Shown in pieces: positions 35,088 through 43,656 of a stretch of 64,000 nucleotides of DNA; position 1 is the stretch's first letter; the number at the start of each line of letters is the position of its first letter. The notes under the pieces were generated by a model. That model was given only the letters and a program-made list of their open reading frames with translations, had not been told where the DNA came from and searched no databases. Origin of the DNA: Pseudomonadota bacterium. Lineage in GTDB: Bacteria; Desulfobacterota; Desulfovibrionia; Desulfovibrionales; Desulfovibrionaceae. A program made the translations under genes and the position numbers. The stretch is taken from positions 1-64,000 of the forward strand of contig JAEYOJ010000133.1 in the NCBI GenBank assembly GCA_023411815.1, in the 5' to 3' direction.

Positions 35088-35921
35088 TCAGGGCAGCCGG
35101 TTGGCCCAGTCGCGGGTTTCGAACCAGTACGTGTAGCGTTCCGCGAACCAGCCTTCGGCCTCCACGGCGCGAATCCAGGAGTCCAGGTAGTTCAGCGTGT
35201 CCGGGTCGCCCTTGCGCACGGCGACGGCGTTGGGCTCGATGGTGAAGGTTCCGGAGAAGGGCAGGAACAGCCTGTCCTTGTGCGCGATGGCCTCGAAGGC
35301 CGGTTTGGGCGCGGTGGACACGAAGGCGTGGGCGTTGCCGTTCAGCAACTCCTGCAGGGCCTGCGGCTCGGAGTCGAACAGCCGCACGCTGGCCTTGGGC
35401 AGGTATTTCTGCGCGGCCAGGGCGGCGGTGGTGCCGGTGCGCGCGGCGATGACCACGCCCGGCTTGTCGAAGTCTTCCAGTTTGGAAAAGCCCTGGGCCT
35501 TCCGCTTGTGTGCCACCAGGGACATGCCCGTGACGTTGTAGGGAATGGAGAAGTTGACCTTGAGGGCCCTGTCCGGGCGGATGGACATGCCGCCGATGAT
35601 CATGTCGAACTTGCCCGTGAGCAGGGCCGGGATGATGCCGGACCATTGCGTGTGCACCAATTCGAGCTTCACGCCCATGTCCTGGGCCAGCCGCCGGGCC
35701 ACGTCGACCTCGTAGCCCATGAACTCGCCGTCCTTGTCCTTCATTGCCCATGGCTCGAAGGTGGACATGCCCACGCGCAGCACTCCGCGGCGCAGGATCT
35801 GCTCGATGGCGCTCTGGCTGGCCAGTTCCTGGCCAAGATTCGCTGCAAGCGCGGGTAAAGCGGCGAGCAGGAGAACGAGGCAGGCGAAGGCGAGGATATC
35901 TGTCGGACTGATGCGGCGCAT
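35088..35921 (-). CDS. Amino-acid ABC transporter substrate-binding protein
   Basis: A 277-residue periplasmic binding protein of the SBP_bac_3 class. The signal peptide ends ALPALAA; then LRVGMSTFEPWAMKDKDGEFMGYEVDVARRLAQ, the typical N-terminal lobe with GYEVDVA, and the GKFDMIIGGMSIRPDRA binding-lobe motif. The specificity is polar or acidic amino acids; no finer call is possible. AAGGAGG precedes the ATG. Confidence 0.94.
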   Translation of the reverse strand: MRRISPTDILAFACLVLLLAALPALAANLGQELASQSAIEQILRRGVLRVGMSTFEPWAMKDKDGEFMGYEVDVARRLAQDMGVKLELVHTQWSGIIPALLTGKFDMIIGGMSIRPDRALKVNFSIPYNVTGMSLVAHKRKAQGFSKLEDFDKPGVVIAARTGTTAALAAQKYLPKASVRLFDSEPQALQELLNGNAHAFVSTAPKPAFEAIAHKDRLFLPFSGTFTIEPNAVAVRKGDPDTLNYLDSWIRAVEAEGWFAERYTYWFETRDWANRLP

Positions 35922-35942
35922 GCAGGGGCCTCCTTGTATTTA

Positions 35943-35965
35943 CGTTCAGACCGCCTGAACGGCGG
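35943..35965. repeat. Two overlapping alternative hairpins between ATPase and binding-protein genes
   Basis: One stem pairs 35943-35949 with 35955-35961; a second pairs 35951-35955 with 35961-35965. The two cannot both form. Sited in the 55-base spacer, they could set the higher expression of the binding protein relative to the ATPase by protecting its mRNA 5' end. Confidence 0.5.
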
Positions 35966-35976
35966 CAGACCAGCGT

Positions 35977-36744
35977 TTACAGAATCTGGCTCAGGAAGGA
36001 GCGAGTGCGTTCGTGGCGCGGGTTCTCGAAGAAACGTTCGGGCGGGGCCTGCTCCACGATGCGTCCCGCGTCCATGAGCGCGATGCGGTCGCCCACCTCG
36101 CGGGCAAAGCCCATCTCGTGCGTCACGACGACCATGGTCATGCCTTCCAGAGCCAGCTCCTTCATGACCTCCAGCACCTCGCCGATCATTTCCGGGTCCA
36201 GGGCGCTGGTGGCCTCGTCGAAAAGCATGATGCGCGGCCGCATGGCCAAGGCGCGGGCGATGGCCACGCGCTGCTGCTGCCCGCCCGAGAGCTGGTGCGG
36301 GTAGCGCTCGCCCAGTCCGTCCAGGCCGACGCGGGCCAGCAGGCGCGCGGCTTCCTCCTCGGCCTGACGGCGGGACCAGCGCCGTACGAGACGCGGAGCC
36401 AGCATGATGTTGCCGACCGCCGTGAGGTGCGGGAAAAGGTTGAAGGACTGGAAGACCATGCCCACCTCGCGGCGGATGGCGTCGCGCGTACGCTCCGAGA
36501 GGACGAGGCCGTCCACCTCGATTTCGCCCGCGTCGATGTCCTCCAGACCGTTGATGCAGCGCAGCAGCGTGGACTTGCCGGAGCCCGACGGGCCGATGAT
36601 CACGAGCACCTCGCCCTGGCGCACGTGCAGGTCCACGCCGTCCAAGGCCGGGACCCCGCCGGGGAAGGTCTTGCGCACGCCGCGCAAGCCTATGATCTCC
36701 TCGCCAATGGTCTTGGCGCGCGAATCCAGGGCCTTCTTGAGCAT
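35977..36744 (-). CDS. Polar amino-acid ABC transporter ATPase (GlnQ-like)
   Basis: A 255-residue ABC ATPase. Walker A IGPSGSGKSTLLR, Q-loop FQSFNLFPHLT, signature LSGGQQQRVAIARAL, Walker B IMLFDEATSALDPE and H-loop VTHEMGFAREV. The TSALDPEMIGEVLEVM segment is characteristic of amino-acid importers. It lies between one permease gene and the binding-protein gene in one minus-strand operon. Confidence 0.95.
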   Translation of the reverse strand: MLKKALDSRAKTIGEEIIGLRGVRKTFPGGVPALDGVDLHVRQGEVLVIIGPSGSGKSTLLRCINGLEDIDAGEIEVDGLVLSERTRDAIRREVGMVFQSFNLFPHLTAVGNIMLAPRLVRRWSRRQAEEEAARLLARVGLDGLGERYPHQLSGGQQQRVAIARALAMRPRIMLFDEATSALDPEMIGEVLEVMKELALEGMTMVVVTHEMGFAREVGDRIALMDAGRIVEQAPPERFFENPRHERTRSFLSQIL

Positions 36745-36755
36745 TCGTGATCTCC

Positions 36756-37574
36756 TCAGGCCACCAGGCCCATGCGCCGTTCCAGGCCGCTGGCGGCCAG
36801 GGACAGCAGCGTGTTCAGGAGCAGATATATGGCCGCGACGGTGAACCAGACCTCGAAGGTCAGGAACGTGTCGGCCACGATGATCTGGCCCTGCATGGTC
36901 AACTCATGCACGGCGATGGTGCTGACCAGGGCCGAGTCCTTGACCAGGGAAACGGCCTGGCTCGTCAGCGGCGGGAGCACGCGGCGCAGGGCCTGGGGCA
37001 GCACCACGCGCGCATAGGCCTGGGGCCGCGACAGCCCCAGGCTGTAGGCCGCCTCCCACTGACCGCGTTCCACGGACACGATGCCGGCGCGGATGATCTC
37101 GGAGGCGTAGGCGCCTTCGAAAAGGGCCAGGGCCAGGATGCCGGCGGCCATGCCGCCGATGCCCAGCACGGGCGACAGGGCGAAGTAGATGAACAGGATC
37201 TGGATGAGCAGGGGCGTGTTGCGCACGCTTTCCAGGTAGATCGTGGCCAGCAGTCTTCCCACGGCCGAGGAGGACAGACGCAGCAGGGCCGTGAGCATGC
37301 CGACGAGGCACGCCAGCATCAGCCCGGCGGCGGTTATCTTCAGGGTGACGCCCAGGCCTTGCAGCAGCGGCCCGGCCACGAGCCGGCCGTCGATATCCTG
37401 CAGGAGGTAGCGCGGCAGGCGGTACCACTGCCAGTTGTAGCCCATTCGCTCGGAGCCGGTCCAGGTCAGCCAGGTCAGGCCGCCCAGGAGCAGGCAGAAG
37501 CCCAGGAGGTCGAGAAGAGGACGGGTTTTGCGTCCCGGGTGCGGGAAGGAAGAATAAGCCGTGGCGTGATGCAT
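36756..37574 (-). CDS. Polar amino-acid ABC transporter permease, first gene of operon
   Basis: A 272-residue inner-membrane permease paralogous to the one at 34200-35084. EAA loop RGQWEAAYSLGLSRPQAYARVVLPQALRRVLPPL; SVRNTPLLIQILFIYFAL as the family motif. It starts the operon permease-ATPase-binding protein-permease, like GltK/GltJ heterodimer systems. The Shine-Dalgarno is weak. Confidence 0.93.
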   Translation of the reverse strand: MHHATAYSSFPHPGRKTRPLLDLLGFCLLLGGLTWLTWTGSERMGYNWQWYRLPRYLLQDIDGRLVAGPLLQGLGVTLKITAAGLMLACLVGMLTALLRLSSSAVGRLLATIYLESVRNTPLLIQILFIYFALSPVLGIGGMAAGILALALFEGAYASEIIRAGIVSVERGQWEAAYSLGLSRPQAYARVVLPQALRRVLPPLTSQAVSLVKDSALVSTIAVHELTMQGQIIVADTFLTFEVWFTVAAIYLLLNTLLSLAASGLERRMGLVA

Positions 37575-37869
37575 GCGTTGTCCGGTAGCCGCGCGGCTAT
37601 GGCTTTGTTCCCGGCCCAGAAGGCTCGGTGCAGTCCAGGATGAAGAAGATGCGGCCCTGACGGCGGACCGCGGATATGATTCGCCGCATTTTGTTCTCCG
37701 CCCGTTTGCCCCGCCATGCCTGCGGCTCTCGGCTCGGACCTGAGCGAACCCGCCCGGCGGATTCCGGCTTCATGGGTTATCGCGGCAAGGCTGGGGAATA
37801 TATGGATATGCTTATCACTTTCTTTCGGCGCTGTCTCCATTCAAAGGCGAAAATGGCGATCGTCGGCCC

Positions 37870-38574
37870 TCAGACTTCCAGCACGCGGTAACTGCGGGCT
37901 GTCTCGCGCTCCAGCACGAAGCGGGAGACGTTGTAGACCGGTATGCCGCCCGGGGTGGTTCCTTCCGGATGGCCGTGATGGGCATGGCCGTGCACAATGA
38001 AGTTGACCCCGCATTTGTCCAGGACCTCGGCCAGGCGCGATGTGCCCAGGAAGGGATAAAGCTCCACGGATTCCCCGGCCAGGGTCTCGCGGATGGGCGA
38101 ATAGTGCAGGATGGCCACGCGTCTTTCGGAGCCGATGGTGGAGATGGCCTTCTCCAGTCGGACGGCCTCGGCAACGCTCGTGCCCACGAAGCTCTTGAGC
38201 GCGCGCTCTCCGAACGTGGCGATGGTGCGTGCGCCGAAACCGCCGCAGAAGCCCTTGGTGCCCACGAAGCCAACGCCGCCTATCTCGCAGGTCTCGCAAT
38301 CCAGCACGCAGATGCCGGCGTCGCGCATCATGGCGTAGAGCAGGGCGTGCTGGTCGCTTTCGTGGTCGTGGTTGCCGACGACCGCCACGATGGGCAGGGA
38401 CAGCTTGCGCAGGTCGGCCAGCATGACGGCCATCTCCTCGGGTCTGCCCTTGTCGGCCAGGTCGCCGGCCAGCAGCAGCACGTCGGCCTCGCGCTCCACG
38501 CCGGCCAGGATCGTGTCGACCAGCCCGGCCGACTCCTCCTTGTAATGCAGGTCGCCGATGGCCGCGATCCTCAT
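37870..38574 (-). CDS. Calcineurin-like metallophosphoesterase
   Basis: A 234-residue cytoplasmic phosphoesterase of the MPP superfamily: D8-x-H10 in IGDLHYK, GDLADKG, GNHDHE, and the C-terminal HGHAHHG. All core metal ligands are present, so it should be active. Its ATG overlaps the stop of the upstream nucleotidyltransferase gene by ATGA, so the two are translationally coupled. Substrate unknown; a nucleotide or phosphorylated product of the partner is one possibility. Confidence 0.9.
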   Translation of the reverse strand: MRIAAIGDLHYKEESAGLVDTILAGVEREADVLLLAGDLADKGRPEEMAVMLADLRKLSLPIVAVVGNHDHESDQHALLYAMMRDAGICVLDCETCEIGGVGFVGTKGFCGGFGARTIATFGERALKSFVGTSVAEAVRLEKAISTIGSERRVAILHYSPIRETLAGESVELYPFLGTSRLAEVLDKCGVNFIVHGHAHHGHPEGTTPGGIPVYNVSRFVLERETARSYRVLEV

Positions 38575-39371
38575 AGCGCCTCTCCCTTCCCGTTGACCAA
38601 GGGCTGGCTGGGCTTCACGTTGCGGTAGTCCCAGCGCTCCTGGTCCACGGCGAAGCGGTGCGGGTCAATGGCCGCGCCGAAGAAGATTGCCGGATCGCCC
38701 GGCGTCTTCCAGGTCGTGCGCACCTTGTCGAACAATTCGACCATGAGATCCTGGGGCAGCCAGTCGGGATGGCCCGGATAGATGAAGTTGAACAGGAGCA
38801 GATGCCACAGGAGAATGGTGTCGTCGCCAAGAATGAGGCGCAGCCTGTGCCAGTCCAGCCTTCCTTCCAGGGCGCGGATGAGGTGGGCTATGTCGGCGCC
38901 GTCGAAGCGGTCGCTGCGCGCCACGTGGACCTTGGAGGCCACAAGCTCCTCGGGACCGACCATGCGCGTGGGAATGCCGAGGATCTCCAGGGGCCGACTG
39001 TGCGTGAACCACTCGTCGTCGATGCGCACGAGGTTGCTCGGGAGGCTGAAGATGAGGTCCATGAAGTAGGGCCGCTGGTAGACCTTGGCCAGCCAGTGCG
39101 TGTCGGTGATCTCGGTTTCGTAGCCGGCTTGGGACAGGATATCCAGGGCCGGCTTGAGCGATCTGGGCTGAAGGAAGACGTCCATGTCCTTGGTGTCGCG
39201 CCAGATGGACGTGTAGGCGCACAGGGCGAAGGCCCCGCTCACGACATAGGGCACTCCTGAAGCGTTCATGAGACGCAACCAGTCAGCGAACAAACGAGCC
39301 TGATCGGGCTGCAGGCGTTCCGCGGCCTGGTGCAGACTGACCAGGGTGTGCTGCTCGGGCGCTGCCGTCAT
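38571..39371 (-). CDS. Nucleotidyltransferase-fold protein
   Basis: A 266-residue protein of the polymerase-beta-like superfamily: GAFALCAYTSIWRDTKDMDVFL at 46-67, with the G(G/A) helix turn and D62-x-D64 carboxylates, then GPEELVASKVHVARSDRFDGADIAHLI as the partner helix, a layout seen in AbiEii and related minimal transferases. The C-terminal 80 residues are helical. GGGGAG precedes the start. It overlaps the phosphoesterase gene by four bases. It could be a toxin-like, tRNA- or protein-modifying enzyme; function is not known. Confidence 0.82.
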   Translation of the reverse strand: MTAAPEQHTLVSLHQAAERLQPDQARLFADWLRLMNASGVPYVVSGAFALCAYTSIWRDTKDMDVFLQPRSLKPALDILSQAGYETEITDTHWLAKVYQRPYFMDLIFSLPSNLVRIDDEWFTHSRPLEILGIPTRMVGPEELVASKVHVARSDRFDGADIAHLIRALEGRLDWHRLRLILGDDTILLWHLLLFNFIYPGHPDWLPQDLMVELFDKVRTTWKTPGDPAIFFGAAIDPHRFAVDQERWDYRNVKPSQPLVNGKGEAL

Positions 39372-39522
39372 GCGTGTGCTCCCCTTGCGAAAGCCTGGGC
39401 GTTGGCCGGTCGAGCCGGCAAGGCCGTCAGCCTAGCACGGTCGGGAGTGCATGGACAGGGGCATGGTTATAATCGGGGAGCGGTTCGTCCCGCGCAAGGT
39501 GGCCTGAGAGGGCTGCTCCTAT

Positions 39523-40158
39523 TTAGGGCAGCTTGGCCTCCACTGCCGCGCGCACGGCGGTGAAGACCTCGTCCGGGCCGGGCGCGGCGTCGACCACGGC
39601 GAAACGCTGCGGGTGCAGGGCGGCCCAGGTCAGATAGCCCTCGCGCACGCGCGTGTGGAATTCCAGGTCCTCGGCCTCGAAGCGGCCTTCGGCCTGGGCC
39701 TTGTTTTCGCGCACGTTGCGCGTCAGGGCCCGGTTGAGGCCCAGGGCCGGCTCGATGTCCATCAGGATGGTCAGGTCGGGCCACGTGCCTTCCACGGCCA
39801 CGTCGTTGAGCTTGTGCAGCAGCCTGGGATCGAGTCCCCGGCCATAGCCCTGATAGACCACGGTGGAGTCGGCGAAACGGTCGCAGACCACGACCTTGCC
39901 ATCGCTCAAAGCAGGGCGCACGACCGTGGCCACATGCTGGGCCCGGTCGGCCAGATAGAGGAACAGCTCGCTCGTGCCCGTCAGGTCGCGGCTCTCCATG
40001 GACAACAGGATGCGCCGCAGCTCCGCGCCCAGCCGGCTGCCGCCCGGCTCGCGCGTCACGGTCACGGTCCTGCCGCGCTCGGAGGTCAGCCAATCCACCA
40101 GACGCTTGATCTGGGTGGACTTGCCCGTGCCTTCTATCCCTTCAAAGGTAATAAACAT
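39523..40158 (-). CDS. tmk: Thymidylate kinase
   Basis: A 211-residue kinase making dTDP from dTMP. P-loop GIEGTGKST at 7-15, the DR-x-x-DSTVVYQGYGRGL region and the LID-containing C-terminal half are typical. The ATG at 40158 overlaps the end of the YhaM-like gene by 25 bases, with AAGGGA upstream. A longer frame extends into the neighbour and is not used. Confidence 0.94.
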   Translation of the reverse strand: MFITFEGIEGTGKSTQIKRLVDWLTSERGRTVTVTREPGGSRLGAELRRILLSMESRDLTGTSELFLYLADRAQHVATVVRPALSDGKVVVCDRFADSTVVYQGYGRGLDPRLLHKLNDVAVEGTWPDLTILMDIEPALGLNRALTRNVRENKAQAEGRFEAEDLEFHTRVREGYLTWAALHPQRFAVVDAAPGPDEVFTAVRAAVEAKLP

Positions 40159-41162
40159 TGCTCGGGTCCCTTGTCGTCCTTGCGGGCGTTCTTGCCGTTG
40201 GGCGTGGGCTTGGGGCGGAACAGGTAGCGGTCCAGGGAGCGCACGAAGGGCGACCATGCTCCCTCGGCTGCGTCCTCGCCCAGGGACTCGCTGATGGTTT
40301 TGAGCTTGGCGTCGAGATTGTCGGCGTAATGCAGCACCACGGCCTCGGCGGTCTTGGGCCGCTTGGGCGAGCCGAATTCCAGTTCGCCGTGGTGGCTGAG
40401 CAGCAGGTGCTTGAAATGGGCCTTGAGCGCGTCGTCCAGGTCCGTGACCTTGGCCAGGTGCGGCAGGAGCTTTTCCAGGCCGATGGTGATGTGCCCCAGC
40501 AGACGGCCCTCGTCCGTGTACTCGCGCAGCAGGCCCGAAGTCAGCTCCCAGGCCTTGCCCAGGTCGTGGAAGGCCGCGGCGGCCAGGAGCACCTCGCGGT
40601 CCAGCTCAGGATAGAGCCCGCACAGCGACTGGCAGATGCGGCACACAGCCAGCGTGTGCTCCAGCAGACCGCCGGCGTAGGCGTGGTGTATGGCCTTGGC
40701 GCCGGGCGCGAAGAGCAGCTTGCCGCGGATGTCCGGGTCCGTGAGCACGCGCTTGCAGAATTTCTTCCAGGGGCCATGCTTGAGTTCCTGGCGCAGCAGG
40801 TCCTCAAGCTCCTCCAGCAGGATATCCGGGTCGATCTTACTGCAGGGTATGAGCCCGCGCAGGAGCGTCTCGTCCGGTTCGCAGGCCAGGATCTCCAGAC
40901 GTTCGATGATGATCTGCGGCTGGTCGCGGAAGAGCTGTACCGCGCCCTCGGCCACGACGATGTTGCCGGCCGACAGCTCGGGATACTGCTGGCTCAGGGG
41001 GCTGAATACCTTGGCCTCCAGCGAGCCGGACGAATCCTGCAGCTTGAGGCCCCAAAACGGACCGTTCTTGCCCTGGGCCTGCCTGGCCTCGGCAAGGACG
41101 AACACGTCGGAGACGAAGTGGCCGGGCTGCATGTCCCGGATGAAAGTCGTTTTGGCGCGCAT
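40134..41162 (-). CDS. YhaM-like OB-fold/HD 3'-5' exoribonuclease
   Basis: A 342-residue protein with an N-terminal OB-fold (MQPGHFVSDVFVLAEARQAQGKNGPFWGLKLQDSSG) and a C-terminal HD domain (HHAYAGGLLEHTLAVCRI, FHDLGKAWELT, LLSHHGELEFGSPKRPKTAEAVVLHYADNLDAK). This is the arrangement of YhaM/CBF1, which degrades single-stranded DNA or RNA 3' to 5' with Mn. The start may instead be a GTG at 41207. It overlaps tmk, so coupling is likely. Confidence 0.85.
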   Translation of the reverse strand: MRAKTTFIRDMQPGHFVSDVFVLAEARQAQGKNGPFWGLKLQDSSGSLEAKVFSPLSQQYPELSAGNIVVAEGAVQLFRDQPQIIIERLEILACEPDETLLRGLIPCSKIDPDILLEELEDLLRQELKHGPWKKFCKRVLTDPDIRGKLLFAPGAKAIHHAYAGGLLEHTLAVCRICQSLCGLYPELDREVLLAAAAFHDLGKAWELTSGLLREYTDEGRLLGHITIGLEKLLPHLAKVTDLDDALKAHFKHLLLSHHGELEFGSPKRPKTAEAVVLHYADNLDAKLKTISESLGEDAAEGAWSPFVRSLDRYLFRPKPTPNGKNARKDDKGPEQCLLPLKG

Positions 41163-41275
41163 GGGCTGGTCTTGGCTCGCTGGATTCACGCCCAGGGCCG
41201 TGGGCACCCTTGCTGGCGTGGAGGGTAAAAGTGGACTGAAATCCGAGCTATGTCAATTAAGAGGATGCCGATGCC

Positions 41276-42340
41276 CTATGTCTCCAGGGGAGTGCCGCGC
41301 ATGGGCAGGACGGATCGCGGACTCTTGAAGCCGACGAGGGCGTGAAAGCACCTGATGTGCGACAGGGTATGCACGAAAGCAAACGATGAGAGAGCCGTGA
41401 AGACAAAGCAAGCGAGATAGTAAATGGCGTCGGCGTGGTATTGCGGTTGAAGGTAGGCATAGGCGTTCTTGAAAACGGACAGGAACAGTATGTGCCACAG
41501 GTACATCCCATAGCTGCAGCCGGCAATCTGGCCCAGGCCGGGAATCTTCCTCCGGCTCGTCCTGGCATGGCTTCTGGTCAGATTGAACAACCATACGACG
41601 GCCATGGAGGCGTACAGGTAATTGAGGGCATGATAGGTCCGCAGAATGGTGGCGTCCGTTTCGGCCAGCTCGCCGAACTGGATGGCGGTGACGACGCGGA
41701 AGAGGGCTGCGGATGACCCCAGGATGATGGTGAGCAGCAGGAGCGGGCGGGAGGACGGCCTGGGCATCGCCTGGCTGTGCAACCTGAAGTACAGCCCCAG
41801 GCAGAAGAAAAACAGGCCGTTGGGAAAGAATGAGGGCCACCACCCGACTAGCCAGAACGCCAGGTTCAGGGCAAAGGTGACCGCAAGCATGCGCCGGGCT
41901 GCTGTCCTGTGGCGCATGAGCCTCAGCAGAAGCGGGTAGAGAAGGTAGAGCTGCACGATCAGGGGCACAAACCAAAGATGCTCGCTCGATGTCGCCAGGA
42001 TGTATTCCAGGAAGACCTCGACGGGAGGCAGGTGGATGATATCCAGTTTGTGCTTCTTGAGCAGGTACAGAAGGAACACGGCCGTATATGGGACCAGGAC
42101 GTGCCAAAGCCTTTTCTTGTAGAAGCACATCGGGCTTTCATTCGGCTTGAGCGTGAGAATGTAACCGGAAATAAAAAGAAAGAGCGGTACTGCGATATAA
42201 AAGAAGCTCTGGGAGAAGCTGAGGATGATGCCCAGGGGGGACACGTCTTGAAGCATGGAATGGGTGGCGAATACATGGATGGCTATGACCAGGAGAACCC
42301 CCAAGGCACGCAATGCGTCGATCTCAACCAATCTCTTCAT
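41276..42340 (-). CDS. Acyltransferase 3 family membrane protein
   Basis: A 354-residue protein with about ten hydrophobic helices and the N-terminal motif RLVEIDALRALGVLLVIAIHVFA, typical of acyltransferase-3 enzymes that O-acetylate polysaccharides or surface glycans. The conserved His of the IxH motif is present. No glycan cluster surrounds it. Its ATG overlaps, as ATGA, the stop of a 93-codon minus-strand frame (42337-42618) of doubtful status. GGGGGAGA precedes the start. Confidence 0.88.
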   Translation of the reverse strand: MKRLVEIDALRALGVLLVIAIHVFATHSMLQDVSPLGIILSFSQSFFYIAVPLFLFISGYILTLKPNESPMCFYKKRLWHVLVPYTAVFLLYLLKKHKLDIIHLPPVEVFLEYILATSSEHLWFVPLIVQLYLLYPLLLRLMRHRTAARRMLAVTFALNLAFWLVGWWPSFFPNGLFFFCLGLYFRLHSQAMPRPSSRPLLLLTIILGSSAALFRVVTAIQFGELAETDATILRTYHALNYLYASMAVVWLFNLTRSHARTSRRKIPGLGQIAGCSYGMYLWHILFLSVFKNAYAYLQPQYHADAIYYLACFVFTALSSFAFVHTLSHIRCFHALVGFKSPRSVLPMRGTPLET

Positions 42341-42829
42341 TGTCTCCCCCCGTAGTAGACAATTACCTCATGCACATGGCTGTCCACTCCCCAGTCGGAC
42401 GGCCCAGTGTACGCTGTTCGCGAATGTAAGCCCCATACGGCCCACAGCAATGATTTTCCACCATCCTTGATACAGATGGCCCTGAACGCATAAGTGTCAC
42501 AAACGTCTTGGCCGTAAGAGCGATGCGCTACCCGGACAATATGACGGCTTTCAGACGGACTGGTTTGGGAGTAGCTGTGGGGGGATCCGGGCAGATTTTG
42601 GCGACTCTGCGGTCGCATGTTTCCTTGCTCTCGGCAAGGGGCGCGCCATTCTCGGCTGGAGCCAAGGTCGGTGGAATTTATGCGCCTTCAGTCGGCAAGG
42701 GGAGTTGCGGCCTTATCATATTTTCATATATAGTTTTCTGCTGGCGCAACCATGGGTTTGGCGCTGCACCGCCCGGCCGGGCGCGGCAGCCGGAATCCTC
42801 CATGACACGGCAACCGTCCAAGAGGATCA
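42341..42829. other. Intergenic region between acyltransferase and surE
   Basis: About 490 bases. On the minus strand a 93-codon frame (42337-42618) ends in ATGA overlap with the acyltransferase start and could be a small gene or a remnant; it lacks a Shine-Dalgarno. On the plus strand an AT-rich patch at about 42715-42735 is a plausible promoter for surE. A short hairpin (CCTTGC with GCAAGG) lies near 42626-42645. Confidence 0.35.
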
Positions 42830-43588
42830 ATGCGCATACTGCTGACCAATGACGACGGCATCCAGGCTCCGGGTCTGCGCGCGCTGTACCGCGAGCTCAA
42901 GCACGCCGGATGCGAGGTGCACTGCGTGGCGCCCATTTCCGAAATGAGCGCCGTGGGACACGCCATCACCTTCGCCACGCCCCTGCGGGTCAAGGAGTTT
43001 GTGGAGAACGGCTTCCGGGGGCAGGGCGTGTCCGGCACGCCGGCCGACTGCGTGAAGCTCGGCATCAGCACGCTCCTGGCGGAGAAACCCGATCTCGTGG
43101 TCTCGGGTATCAATTCCGGGGCCAACGTGGGCGTGGATATCCTCTACTCGGGCACCGTCTCGGCCGCCACGGAGGGTGCGCTCATGGGCTATCCGGCCCT
43201 GGCCGTGTCCATGGACACCTTCCATCTTCAGGACCCCGGCGAGCAGGCCGCCTGGACCGCGCGTTTCGTTCAGGATTTCGATTGGAGCGTGCTTCCGGCC
43301 AAGACCATCCTGAACCTGAATTTCCCCAACCGCGCCTTGCCCGAGGCCAAGGGGCTCAAACTCTGCCGACAGACTCCCGTGCCCTACGAGGACTGGTACG
43401 AGCGGCGGGAGGATCCGCGCGGGCGGCCGTACTATTGGCTGGACGGCATAATCCCCCCCGAGAAGCTCGACGCCGCGTCGGACCGCGCCCTGCTGACCGA
43501 GGGCTACATCACGCTCACGCCTTTGCGTTTCGACTTCACCTGCGAAAACACGCTGGAGTTCCTGAAAGGGACCCTGAAAGGGTCCTGA
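42830..43588 (+). CDS. surE: 5'/3'-nucleotidase SurE
   Basis: A 252-residue metal-dependent nucleotidase with the family start MRILLTNDDGIQAPGLRALYREL (metal Asp-Asp), SGTPADCVKLG and VSGINSGANVG. It is expected to dephosphorylate nucleoside monophosphates in stationary phase or stress. AGAGGA precedes the ATG. It is followed within 70 bases by fba. Confidence 0.96.
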   Translation: MRILLTNDDGIQAPGLRALYRELKHAGCEVHCVAPISEMSAVGHAITFATPLRVKEFVENGFRGQGVSGTPADCVKLGISTLLAEKPDLVVSGINSGANVGVDILYSGTVSAATEGALMGYPALAVSMDTFHLQDPGEQAAWTARFVQDFDWSVLPAKTILNLNFPNRALPEAKGLKLCRQTPVPYEDWYERREDPRGRPYYWLDGIIPPEKLDAASDRALLTEGYITLTPLRFDFTCENTLEFLKGTLKGS

Positions 43589-43656
43589 TCCATATCACCG
43601 TCGCTGCGCGGCACCCAAGTAACGGGACGGGCTCCGCGTCACCCAAGGAGGAAATC

